Of a stretch of 9,009 nucleotides of DNA, positions 1 through 6,630 are shown piece after piece. Position 1 is the stretch's first letter. Each line of letters opens with the position of its first letter. Under the pieces are notes generated by a model that saw nothing but the letters and a program-made list of their open reading frames with translations, was not told the DNA's origin and searched no databases. The translations under genes and the position numbers were made by a program. This stretch comes from Myxococcota bacterium (lineage in GTDB: Bacteria > Myxococcota_C > UBA6777), in NCBI GenBank assembly GCA_963169055.1, contig CAUJFU010000198.1, positions 1-9,009 of the forward strand. The letters are read 5' to 3'.

Positions 1-758
1 TCGGAAACAGCGGAAGCATCGGACTTTGCAGGCAAGCCGTTGACGACCTGATTCGCCGAAAACAAAACGCGTAAACTGGTCAGAGAATTAAGCGCACAAG
101 CCGCCGACAAAAAGCTAAAAAACCAGCGCGTGATGCGCATCGACCCACGCCATGCCAAGGCCAAGCAAGCCGCAGCCCACCCAAGCAACACCACAAAAGT
201 AAAGAGATCGCGCCCAAACAACGCCGAAACCAACAGCAATCCTCCAAAAGCCCCCAACCCTACGCGCCCCGTGTCTTCCTCTGTCGTGCCGAGGCTCATC
301 ACCAAAAACACCCCGACCAACGCCACATACAACAAACCTCCATCCCATACGCGCACCATCAAAAGGCCCACAGCACCGAACAAAACGGCCACCACCAATC
401 CAAACAAGCGGCTTGCTTTGGTCGGGCGTTGCAAAAACAACATCATCATCCCCAAAAAGGCTGTCCCCACATACCCCGCGCTTGCCACCGCCACTCTCGA
501 AAAACGCGAATCGGTGATCGCCGTAAGCGCACGCCCTGAAGTATCCGTAAATATCTCCAACTGATCAAATCGCCCACCCACCGCCAACGCCGCAAGGCCA
601 TGACAAAGCTCGTGAACCCACGTCGAAAACAACTCAAACGGATACAACGCATAACGCACGATCGGCAGGTTGGCGATCAACAACCAGACCACCAACGCAC
701 CGATCAGTCCTCGATTTTCGTACAAACCGCTCTTTTTCTCTGTGAGATTCGTTGCCAT
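1..758 (-). CDS. M50B-like membrane metallopeptidase, 3' end cut by window edge
   Basis: Reading down from the ATG at 758-756, the frame stays open for 252 codons to base 3 without a stop, so the protein is partial at its C-terminus. AAGGAGG at 769-763, four bases before the ATG, fixes the start. Residues 17-34 form a first hydrophobic segment. HELCH at residues 49-53 is the HExxH zinc motif. It is followed by a hydrophobic segment opening with AGYVG (94-98), then by further hydrophobic stretches near 118-134, 142-156, 168-181, 186-203 and 212-223. HExxH near the N-terminus, an A-G-x-x-G membrane segment and an S-D-A triplet near the end (246-248) fit the peptidase M50B-like family, which are polytopic membrane proteins of mostly unknown substrate. 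It follows fadA by 159 bases and a hairpin, so it may be a separate transcript. Catalytic activity is inferred from the HExxH only; the third zinc ligand cannot be assigned from the sequence alone. Confidence 0.85.
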   Translation of the reverse strand, partial: MATNLTEKKSGLYENRGLIGALVVWLLIANLPIVRYALYPFELFSTWVHELCHGLAALAVGGRFDQLEIFTDTSGRALTAITDSRFSRVAVASAGYVGTAFLGMMMLFLQRPTKASRLFGLVVAVLFGAVGLLMVRVWDGGLLYVALVGVFLVMSLGTTEEDTGRVGLGAFGGLLLVSALFGRDLFTFVVLLGWAAACLALAWRGSMRITRWFFSFLSAACALNSLTSLRVLFSANQVVNGLPAKSDASAVS

Positions 759-762
759 CGCG

Positions 763-769
763 CCTCCTT
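763..769 (-). promoter_or_regulatory. Shine-Dalgarno of the M50B-like gene
   Basis: AAGGAGG read on the minus strand, four bases upstream of the ATG at 758. It is the strongest anti-16S match in the window and is the evidence that the open frame running to base 1 is a real gene. Confidence 0.8.
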
Positions 770-813
770 GGGGATCGAAAAGCCCATGCCTTCTCCGCTT
801 TGGGAGCGGCTTC

Positions 814-832
814 AAAAGCACCTTCTGGTGCT
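814..832 (-). terminator. Hairpin with short T tract downstream of fadA
   Basis: On the minus strand AGCACC-AGAA-GGTGCT forms a perfect six-pair stem with a four-base loop, and the stem's last T is followed by TTT and G. It lies 86 bases past the thiolase stop and before the next gene. The T tract is short (TTTTG), so termination may be partial. On the plus strand the same stem is followed, after CTGC, by about six T, but no plus-strand gene ends here. A second five-pair hairpin, CCGCT/AGCGG, lies at 795-809. I see no convincing promoter in 759-917. Confidence 0.4.
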
Positions 833-917
833 CTGCTTTTTTCCGATGCTCGCCCAAGATGGTACGCCGCGATAGATAGAACAAGTCCACCCTTCCCCCC
901 AAACGCCTCGCCCTTCT

Positions 918-2126
918 TTAAAGATCGAGGTTTTCAAACAAACCGGCAGCGCCCATACCACCGCCGATGCACATGGTGACGATGCCCCAACGCTTTTTGT
1001 GATCACGCAACCAATAGAGAAGTTGGGTGGTGAGTTTGGAGCCTGTGCATCCGAGCGGATGGCCGAGAGCGATCGCTCCACCGTTGGGATTGATGCGGTC
1101 GCGGGTCAAGCCTTCTTTCTCGAAGCCACGGATGCAATACAACGATTGCGAAGCAAAAGCTTCGTTGAGTTCCATGCAATCGATATCTGCAAGCGTGATC
1201 CCAAGGGGCTTGCCGAAACGCTCCATCAGCTTGGGAACCGCCAAAGCAGGGCCGATCCCCATCTCGTCGGGATGCAAGCCAGCGGTCGCAAAGCCGTGCA
1301 TTTTGGCGATCGGCTTGAGACCGAGGGCCTTGGCTTTTCCGGCCTCCATCAACATCACAGCGGCGGCCCCATCGCTCATCTGCGAGGAGTTTCCAGCCGT
1401 GACGGTGCCGTGGTTTTCTTTGCCGCTTTTGGGGTTTGCGAAAGCGGGTTTGAGTTTCGCAAGCGCTTCAAGCGTCGATGCGCGGGGGCATTCGTCGGTG
1501 TCAAAAACGAATTCAACTTTGTTTCCAGCACCATCGTACTTGAAGGTCCGAAGTGGGGTGATCTGTTCTTTAAAGTCGCCGCGCTCAAGGGCCGCAACAG
1601 CGCGATTTTGGGATTCAAAAGCGAATTGGTCTTGTTCTTCACGCGAGATCCCGTAGCGCATGGCGACGTTTTCAGCGGTTTGACCCATGCTCATGTAGGC
1701 TTGGGGGAATTCGTGTGCAAGGCGGATATTGGGAACGATCTTGTTTCCGCCCATCGGGATCATCGACATCGTTTCGGTTCCACCGCCGATCCCAGCGTCA
1801 ATGCTTCCTGTGACGATGCTTGTTTGCACTTGCCAGATGGACTGTAGGCCGCTCGCGCAGTAGCGGTTGACAGTCATCGCGGAGATCTCGTTGGGCAGAC
1901 CGCCTAGATGGACACAGAGGCGAGCGACGTTCATTCCTTGCTCGGCTTCGGGCATGGCACAGCCCATCACGACATCTTCGATCTCTTTGGGGTCCACACC
2001 CACGCGCTCGACCAATGCCTTCAAAACAGCACCGCCCATGTCATCGGGACGGGTATGGACAAGGGAGCCACGCTGGGCTTTCCCGACAGCGGTTCGGCAA
2101 GCACCGACGATTACGGCTTCTCTCAT
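918..2126 (-). CDS. fadA: Acetyl-CoA acyltransferase (thiolase), last step of beta-oxidation
   Basis: The 402-aa protein has the usual length of a degradative thiolase. It cleaves 3-ketoacyl-CoA with CoA to give acetyl-CoA and a shortened acyl-CoA in the cytosol. The N-terminal part holds the nucleophilic Cys90 in NRYCASG. The C-terminal part holds NEAF (321-324), the catalytic His356 in GGAIALGHPLGCTG, and Cys386 in MCIGGGMGAAG, so all three catalytic positions are intact. AGGAG at 2137-2133, six bases before the ATG, supports the start. The gene follows the fadN-like gene by 170 bases on the same strand, as in fadN-fadA gene pairs. The catalytic motifs are shared with biosynthetic acetyl-CoA acetyltransferase (AtoB/PhaA), but the partner gene makes the degradative role more likely. 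The gap is long enough for independent regulation, though I see no clear promoter in it. Confidence 0.95.
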   Translation of the reverse strand: MREAVIVGACRTAVGKAQRGSLVHTRPDDMGGAVLKALVERVGVDPKEIEDVVMGCAMPEAEQGMNVARLCVHLGGLPNEISAMTVNRYCASGLQSIWQVQTSIVTGSIDAGIGGGTETMSMIPMGGNKIVPNIRLAHEFPQAYMSMGQTAENVAMRYGISREEQDQFAFESQNRAVAALERGDFKEQITPLRTFKYDGAGNKVEFVFDTDECPRASTLEALAKLKPAFANPKSGKENHGTVTAGNSSQMSDGAAAVMLMEAGKAKALGLKPIAKMHGFATAGLHPDEMGIGPALAVPKLMERFGKPLGITLADIDCMELNEAFASQSLYCIRGFEKEGLTRDRINPNGGAIALGHPLGCTGSKLTTQLLYWLRDHKKRWGIVTMCIGGGMGAAGLFENLDL

Positions 2127-2132
2127 AACGCA

Positions 2133-2137
2133 CTCCT
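2133..2137 (-). promoter_or_regulatory. Shine-Dalgarno of the thiolase gene
   Basis: AGGAG on the minus strand, six bases before the ATG at 2126. The spacing is near optimal and supports the chosen start. Confidence 0.65.
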
Positions 2138-2167
2138 ATCTAGAAAAACCATCCTATCATCTAAGGA

Positions 2168-2193
2168 AAAATGACGATAAGACGCCTCATTTT
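2168..2193. repeat. Perfect 7-base inverted repeat in the fadN-fadA gap
   Basis: AAAATGA (2168-2174) and TCATTTT (2187-2193) are exact inverted copies around a 12-base loop. On the minus strand the second arm continues as TCATTTTT, so it could be a weak attenuator or terminator between the two genes. As a dyad it could also be a protein-binding site just upstream of fadA. The arms are AT-rich and short, so chance is possible. Nothing else convincing was found in 2127-2296. Confidence 0.35.
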
Positions 2194-2296
2194 CGTTGAG
2201 ATCTGGTGTTTGAGCCTCTGCAAAAAAGACCAAGTGCAGGCAGATATCGGGGAACGTACCGTTTCTTTCGGCGCTTGATCTAGGATGCAGCGGGCG

Positions 2297-4714
2297 CTAG
2301 TTGCGCAGCGGTTTGTTGTTCATCAACATGTACTGGATGCGCTCAAGGGTTTTTTCTTCGCCCAAAAGGCTCATAAAGGCTTCGCGTTCGAGATCGAGAA
2401 GCTCTTGTTCTGTGATGGTTTGGCCTTCTGCGCGCTTGCCACCACCGACGATGTAGGCCAGTTTGTTTGCGATTTTTTGATCATGCTCCGACGCCCAACC
2501 AGCGTCTTTCATGCCATCGATCGCGATCATAAAGGCGGCAGTTCCGCTTTCTCCGATCACAGGAATATCTTCGCGGGGGCGACCTGGATCATAACCGACC
2601 GCAGCAAGGCCCAATGCGACTTCTTTGGCGCGTGCGATGCGGTATTCGGCGTTGGGAACCATCACATCTTGATGACGGAAGAAGCCGAACTCCACAGCCT
2701 GTCCGAAACTCGAAGCGACTTTGGCGGTGGCGATACTTTCAAAAGCATTGCGCAAGAAAGGCAGGAGGGATGGGCGGTTGCTCATATCCACACCTTCGGT
2801 AAAACGCAAGATAAACTCTTTTGTCCCACCTGCCGCAGGGATCAGGCCCACGCCCACTTCGACAAGACCGCAATAAGTCTCCGCAGCCCCGACCACACGG
2901 TGCGAATGCAAGCAAAGCTCCAAGCCTCCGCCGAACGTATAGCCGATTGGGGCGGCCACCACGGGCGCAGGGCTGTATTTCATCCGCATATTAGCGTCTT
3001 GGAAGGCTTTGGCCATCTTCTCGACTTCATCAAGCGAGTTATTTTGGACGGCCATAAACACCAACATCAAGTTGGCACCGACAGAAAAGTTTTTGGAATT
3101 GTTGGCCAGAACAAGCGCCTTGTATTTTCCGGCATCAAGGAGATCCATCGCTTGGTTTTGCATCGCGATCGTCTCGTTGTCGACGGCATTCATCTTGGTG
3201 TGCATCTCGAAAAGCAAGCAGCCATCGCCGAGATCCCAAAGAGAACCACCGTCATTGCTCGCCACCTTTTGTTGTTTCGGCAGCTTCTTGAGGATGATCA
3301 CCTTTTTGTCTTCTTCGATCGGCAGATAGGTGTGGTTCACAAGGTCGTACTGATAACGCACGCCTGCTTCTTCTTTGTAGAAGGACTCGTTGCCTTTTTC
3401 GAGCATGGTAAGAACGTTGGAAGGGACGGACAGACCGTCTTTTTGCATACGTTCGACGCTGGCACGAACACCGAGCGCATCCCACGAAGCAAACGGGCCG
3501 ATCTCACGATTAAAGCCCCAACACATCGCTTGATCGACATCATGGACGCGATCCGCGATCTCGGGGATGCGGTGGGCGACGTACACAAGGCTGTTTGAGG
3601 TGATAGCCCATGCGAAACGGCCCGCCCGATCGTCACTTGCAACCAAGGCTTTGAGGCGCTTGCCGGGATCTTTGGTTTCTTCGGCTTTTTCCAACGAAGG
3701 AAACGACGGAGAGTCCTCGGCTTTGTACTCCATCGTCTTCCAATCCAACACAAAACGGTCTTTGCCTTTTCCGCGCTTGTAAAAGCCGCTGTCTGCTTTG
3801 CGACCGAGCCAGCCCTTTTCGACCATCTTGGCGAGGAATGCGGGGGATTGGAAGGATTCGCGTGATTCGTCTTGTGGGCAGTGATCGTACACGGTTTGAG
3901 CGACGTGTTTGAGCGTGTCAAGGCCGACAAGATCGGCAGTTTTGAAGACAGCGGAGCTTGCGTTGCCGATCGGCTTACCGCAGATCGCATCGACTTCTGT
4001 GATTGAATAGTCGAGTTCTTGCATCTTTTGGAGGGTCAAGAACATGCTCTGCACACCGATACGGTTGGCGATAAAGTTGGGGGTATCTTTTGCCATCACC
4101 ACGCCTTTTCCGAGGCGTTCGGTGCAGAATTGTTCGACAAAGGCCAGAAGTTCGGGCTTGGTTTCGGGATGGGGGATGATCTCAAGCAGTTTCATAAAAC
4201 GCACAGGGTTAAAAAAGTGCGTTCCCATAAAGTGGCTGCGCATCTCAGGCGAGCAATCTTCGACCATCTTGATCACGCTCAGGCCCGATGTATTGGTCGA
4301 GATGATGCTGTGAGGTGCGCGGTATTTGTCTACCTTGGCCAAGACCTGCTTCTTGATATCCATGCGCTCCACAACGACTTCGATGATCCAATCGCAGGAT
4401 CCGATCTTTTCAAAGTCATCTTCAAAGTTGCCAAGCTTGATCAGTTTCGCATCCACAGGCGTAAAGAACGCAGGCGCGGGCGGAGTGAGTTTGAGAGCTT
4501 TGTCGAGCGCGTCTTGGGCCATCTTATTGCGGACGGCTTTGTCTCCCTTGTCGCGCTTGGCGCGGTCTTTTTCGGACAGCATATTGTCAAACGGTACGAT
4601 ATCCAACACGAGGCACTCGATGCCACACCCCGCGAGGTGACTGGCAATCGCCATCCCCATGACCCCCGAACCCAACACGGCGGCTTTACGAATCGTCTGC
4701 TTTGTTCCGCTCAT
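2297..4714 (-). CDS. fadN: FadN-type 3-hydroxyacyl-CoA dehydrogenase / enoyl-CoA hydratase fusion
   Basis: This 805-aa bifunctional beta-oxidation enzyme hydrates 2-enoyl-CoA and oxidises the resulting L-3-hydroxyacyl-CoA with NAD. The domain order is dehydrogenase first, hydratase last, as in Bacillus FadN and opposite to E. coli FadB. The NAD-binding GSGVMG loop is at 15-20. HFFNP at 165-170 gives the catalytic His166, and Glu178 lies 12 residues on, the spacing of the known His-Glu dyad. DTPNFIANRIG (210-220) marks the start of the C-terminal dehydrogenase domain. The crotonase part covers about 490-690: FSVGANL (543-549) and GGGLE form the oxyanion region, and both catalytic glutamates are present, Glu599 and Glu619, 20 apart as in crotonase. 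The ATG at 4714 is chosen because AAGGAG lies nine bases upstream. The frame stays open upstream to another possible ATG at 4831, but that stretch has no homology and belongs to the leader. It heads the fadN-fadA unit. Confidence 0.95.
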   Translation of the reverse strand: MSGTKQTIRKAAVLGSGVMGMAIASHLAGCGIECLVLDIVPFDNMLSEKDRAKRDKGDKAVRNKMAQDALDKALKLTPPAPAFFTPVDAKLIKLGNFEDDFEKIGSCDWIIEVVVERMDIKKQVLAKVDKYRAPHSIISTNTSGLSVIKMVEDCSPEMRSHFMGTHFFNPVRFMKLLEIIPHPETKPELLAFVEQFCTERLGKGVVMAKDTPNFIANRIGVQSMFLTLQKMQELDYSITEVDAICGKPIGNASSAVFKTADLVGLDTLKHVAQTVYDHCPQDESRESFQSPAFLAKMVEKGWLGRKADSGFYKRGKGKDRFVLDWKTMEYKAEDSPSFPSLEKAEETKDPGKRLKALVASDDRAGRFAWAITSNSLVYVAHRIPEIADRVHDVDQAMCWGFNREIGPFASWDALGVRASVERMQKDGLSVPSNVLTMLEKGNESFYKEEAGVRYQYDLVNHTYLPIEEDKKVIILKKLPKQQKVASNDGGSLWDLGDGCLLFEMHTKMNAVDNETIAMQNQAMDLLDAGKYKALVLANNSKNFSVGANLMLVFMAVQNNSLDEVEKMAKAFQDANMRMKYSPAPVVAAPIGYTFGGGLELCLHSHRVVGAAETYCGLVEVGVGLIPAAGGTKEFILRFTEGVDMSNRPSLLPFLRNAFESIATAKVASSFGQAVEFGFFRHQDVMVPNAEYRIARAKEVALGLAAVGYDPGRPREDIPVIGESGTAAFMIAIDGMKDAGWASEHDQKIANKLAYIVGGGKRAEGQTITEQELLDLEREAFMSLLGEEKTLERIQYMLMNNKPLRN

Positions 4715-4723
4715 TGACCATCT

Positions 4724-4729
4724 CTCCTT
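4724..4729 (-). promoter_or_regulatory. Shine-Dalgarno that decides the fadN start
   Basis: AAGGAG on the minus strand, nine bases before the ATG at 4714. It favours this start over the upstream in-frame ATG at 4831, which would add 39 residues unlike any dehydrogenase N-terminus. The first residues after 4714 run straight into the Rossmann loop, as expected for FadN. Confidence 0.8.
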
Positions 4730-4842
4730 CCAACGAACAACAATGGTTCTCGCGCTTCTGCTTTTGGGGGGGGCTTTCCTGCGCGGCTTGTGCGCAAAAC
4801 ACGGTGACAAGCCGCAAGATCGCCCCGTCACAAGCGCTCCCT

Positions 4843-4870
4843 AACATAATGAACGAGCGCTCAGAATCAA
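4843..4870 (-). promoter_or_regulatory. Predicted sigma70-type promoter of the fadN-fadA unit
   Basis: On the minus strand TTGATT (4870-4865, four of six to TTGACA) is followed after 16 bases by TATGTT (4848-4843, four of six to TATAAT). Transcription would start near 4836 and give a leader of about 120 bases containing a run of eight C (4773-4766). The box matches are moderate. The call is strengthened by the dyad that fills the spacer. The assignment is inference, without transcript data. Confidence 0.45.
4850..4863. promoter_or_regulatory. Operator-like dyad, candidate TetR-family site controlling fadN
   Basis: TGAACGAGCGCTCA reads TGAnCG-N2-CGnTCA, symmetric at five of seven base pairs. 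It sits wholly inside the spacer between the predicted -35 and -10 boxes, where bound repressor would block RNA polymerase. Fatty-acid degradation genes are commonly controlled by TetR-family repressors released by acyl-CoA, which bind short dyads of this kind. The seven-base core AGCGCTC (4856-4862) recurs at 4833-4839, 23 bases away over the predicted transcription start, possibly a second half-site. No regulator gene is in the window. Confidence 0.45.
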
Positions 4871-4888
4871 GTGGCGCGAAGTGTACAA

Positions 4889-4920
4889 CGCTTTACAAAA
4901 AAAGCAAAGTGTAAAGTGCG
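4889..4920. repeat. Imperfect inverted repeat around an A/T tract after the radical SAM gene
   Basis: CGCTTTAC (4889-4896) pairs with GTAAAG-TG-CG (4911-4920), with a two-base bulge and a 14-base loop that contains seven consecutive A on the plus strand. It starts directly next to the radical SAM stop codon. It could mark the end of the upstream transcript, but the T run on the transcribed strand is in the loop rather than after the stem, so it is a poor intrinsic terminator. Confidence 0.25.
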
Positions 4921-6612
4921 CTAGGTGTATTTTTGAAGTTGCTTGCGCATGGTTTTTTCGTCGATTTTTCCGTTGATCTTCATGCGATGGATGGCTTTGC
5001 GGGAGAGTAGGACATCGAATTCGCGCAGGAGAGCGGAGGGCATCTTGTGCTCGATGGCATCGAGGGATGCACGGATCTTGCGTTGGGATTTGAGGGGATA
5101 GATGGCGAGGAGTTGTTGTTGGACGCGATTGGATCGGTAGGCGCTTGGGCCTTCTTGGAAGATATCGCCGAGGGTCTCGCCAAGAATCGCAAAAGATCGC
5201 GAAAAGTCCGCTTGTTCGGGGGAGATGGGTTCGAGTAAGGAGATGAGTTGGAGTCCCAGTTTGACGATCAAGCGGGCCGCTGCTGCTTCCATCAAATCAT
5301 GTGATTCTTGGGAGGTTTCGATGATCTCTTCCATCTGTTCGTGCATGGCGTACATCGAATAAAGCAGAAGAAACAAGCGGGGATCGCGCTCAAAGCGAAA
5401 AAAATCGAGCGGTTTTCGTTGCCGAGCAAGCGGGCTACCCGGACTTGCGGAGAGGGTGTTGGTGACATTTTCGGGGGATATCTGGATGATCGAAGAATAG
5501 CGATTGAGGCATTCCATCAGCGCAAGAAGTTCTTGTTGGACTTCGGCGAGATCCATCTCCCAATCGAAGGTGATCATGTAGAAGACGATGCTCAGGCGGG
5601 TGTCTGCGAAGAAAGAGAGAACGGCGTCGAGGCGTTGTTGTTGTGCGTCGGCTTGTTGGAGGGTGTGATATTTGTGAAGCCGCAACAGTTTTTTGGGGAG
5701 AAAGCTATCGACGCCTAGCCCGATGCCGTGGCGGTTGCTGTAGGCGTAGCGCTGCCAGATATCGGGGAATCGGGTGATCGCGTGATACAGGCTATCGACA
5801 CGCGAAGAGAAAAAGATCGGCATCGTGTCCAAAGGGAGTGCCTCGATCAAGGCGGATGCGCGGGCGGGATGGGCAGTAAACTGTGGAGAAGCGATATCCA
5901 AGCGTTGAACGCCCAGATCGCGCAGGTAGCGGACTTCTTGAGCAACCAAGGCGGGATCTTTATAGACCGATTTTGCGGGGATATTGGGGCAAAAAGAACA
6001 AGCCGCCCAACAACCTGTCGCCCATTTGACGCAGGCTTTGTGCTGAAACACCGAAAACGCGTAGTCTCGGGTGTGGTCTTGGAGCTCCAGAGGCATCGGC
6101 GGAAGCCCCTTGATGCGGGTGACACCGTCTTGTTGGAGGATCTGCGCGCCCAAAGAGGCGAGTTGCGAAAGAACGGTAGGATCGGCAAGACAAAAATCGT
6201 GCGATGCAATGGTCTCAAACAGCCGTTCTCCCGGGCATTCGACGATCGTACAGGAGGCCCATGCAGAAGTTCCGTATTTATGGGCATAAAAGGTCGGATC
6301 GAACTCGACGTCGGGCCCCCCCAAAAAAAGGTGGATGCCCCGCCCCTCAAAAGGCGCAAGCAAGGCATCGACCAGTTCGATATCACACTTAAACGGGGCC
6401 AAAAAAGAAAGTCCTAAAAAGCTCGGAGCATAGGCCAAGATCGCAGCGATAGAGTCTTCGGGGTTGGGGGCGCCAAGCTGAAACACACGGCTTTCGTGTC
6501 CCGAGAGTTTGCAGAGGTTGTGCATGGCCACAAGGTGGACAGGATCAGAGAAAGCCTTGATGCCTCGACTGCTTGAGTAGCGTCCTGTGTTGACGAATGC
6601 GATCTTGGCCAA
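4921..6612 (-). CDS. Radical SAM enzyme, B12-binding-domain type, unknown substrate
   Basis: This 563-aa cytosolic protein has three parts. Residues 1-140 look like a cobalamin-binding-type Rossmann domain, ending in LGGPD (97-101) and CPGERLFETI (126-135), the counterparts of the usual GG and GEGE elements. No DxHxxG motif is seen, so cobalamin use is uncertain. Residues 190-380 are the radical SAM barrel: CWAACSFC (201-208) is the CX3CX2C site for the 4Fe-4S cluster, and IGLGVDSF (297-304) matches the conserved late-barrel glycine motif. Residues 381-563 are probably mostly helical and contain no cysteine, so there is no SPASM-type auxiliary cluster. The start is TTG at 6612, supported by AAGGAG at 6626-6621, eight bases upstream, and by the protein sense of what follows. 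It lies 18 bases after the propeller gene, so co-transcription is likely. The family suggests modification of a metabolite, lipid or peptide, but the substrate cannot be told. Confidence 0.85.
   Translation of the reverse strand: MAKIAFVNTGRYSSSRGIKAFSDPVHLVAMHNLCKLSGHESRVFQLGAPNPEDSIAAILAYAPSFLGLSFLAPFKCDIELVDALLAPFEGRGIHLFLGGPDVEFDPTFYAHKYGTSAWASCTIVECPGERLFETIASHDFCLADPTVLSQLASLGAQILQQDGVTRIKGLPPMPLELQDHTRDYAFSVFQHKACVKWATGCWAACSFCPNIPAKSVYKDPALVAQEVRYLRDLGVQRLDIASPQFTAHPARASALIEALPLDTMPIFFSSRVDSLYHAITRFPDIWQRYAYSNRHGIGLGVDSFLPKKLLRLHKYHTLQQADAQQQRLDAVLSFFADTRLSIVFYMITFDWEMDLAEVQQELLALMECLNRYSSIIQISPENVTNTLSASPGSPLARQRKPLDFFRFERDPRLFLLLYSMYAMHEQMEEIIETSQESHDLMEAAAARLIVKLGLQLISLLEPISPEQADFSRSFAILGETLGDIFQEGPSAYRSNRVQQQLLAIYPLKSQRKIRASLDAIEHKMPSALLREFDVLLSRKAIHRMKINGKIDEKTMRKQLQKYT
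6316..6329 (-). repeat. T7-G7 homopolymer pair inside the radical SAM gene
   Basis: On the coding strand seven T (6329-6323) run directly into seven G (6322-6316), encoding residues 95-99 (L-F-L-G-G). The frame is intact in this copy. Adjacent runs of this length are prone to slippage in replication or sequencing. Confidence 0.8.
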
Positions 6613-6620
6613 CCGCGTGG

Positions 6621-6626
6621 CTCCTT
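6621..6626 (-). promoter_or_regulatory. Shine-Dalgarno supporting a TTG start
   Basis: AAGGAG on the minus strand, beginning four bases after the propeller stop codon and eight bases before TTG at 6612. No ATG or GTG in this frame is as well placed, so the TTG start is accepted. The closeness to the upstream stop suggests coupled translation. Confidence 0.75.
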
Positions 6627-6630
6627 GCTT

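Noticed and set aside
130-564. Plus-strand open frame of 144 codons near the left edge
   Set aside because: Its Pro/Asn/Lys-rich product looks like the complement of a hydrophobic membrane protein, and the opposite strand encodes the M50B-like protein with HELCH and a strong ribosome site.
2285-3598. Long plus-strand open frame (437 codons) opposite fadN
   Set aside because: It lies wholly antisense to well-conserved FadN coding sequence, has no ribosome site, and its His/Phe-rich product matches nothing. The same holds for the plus-strand frames at 999-1847, 4019-4717 and 5728-6417.
4715-4831. 39-residue N-terminal extension of FadN
   Set aside because: It is low-complexity, basic and without homology, and includes the leader C run. 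The AAGGAG-supported ATG at 4714 leads directly into the Rossmann fold.
4889-4920. Strong intrinsic terminator after the radical SAM gene
   Set aside because: The stem is bulged and AT-rich and the T run sits in the loop, so it is recorded only as an inverted repeat.
6613-6630. A small crosslinked gamma-subunit gene of QHNDH type between the operon genes
   Set aside because: The intergenic gaps are 18 and 37 bases, too short for any such gene. It could only lie outside the window.
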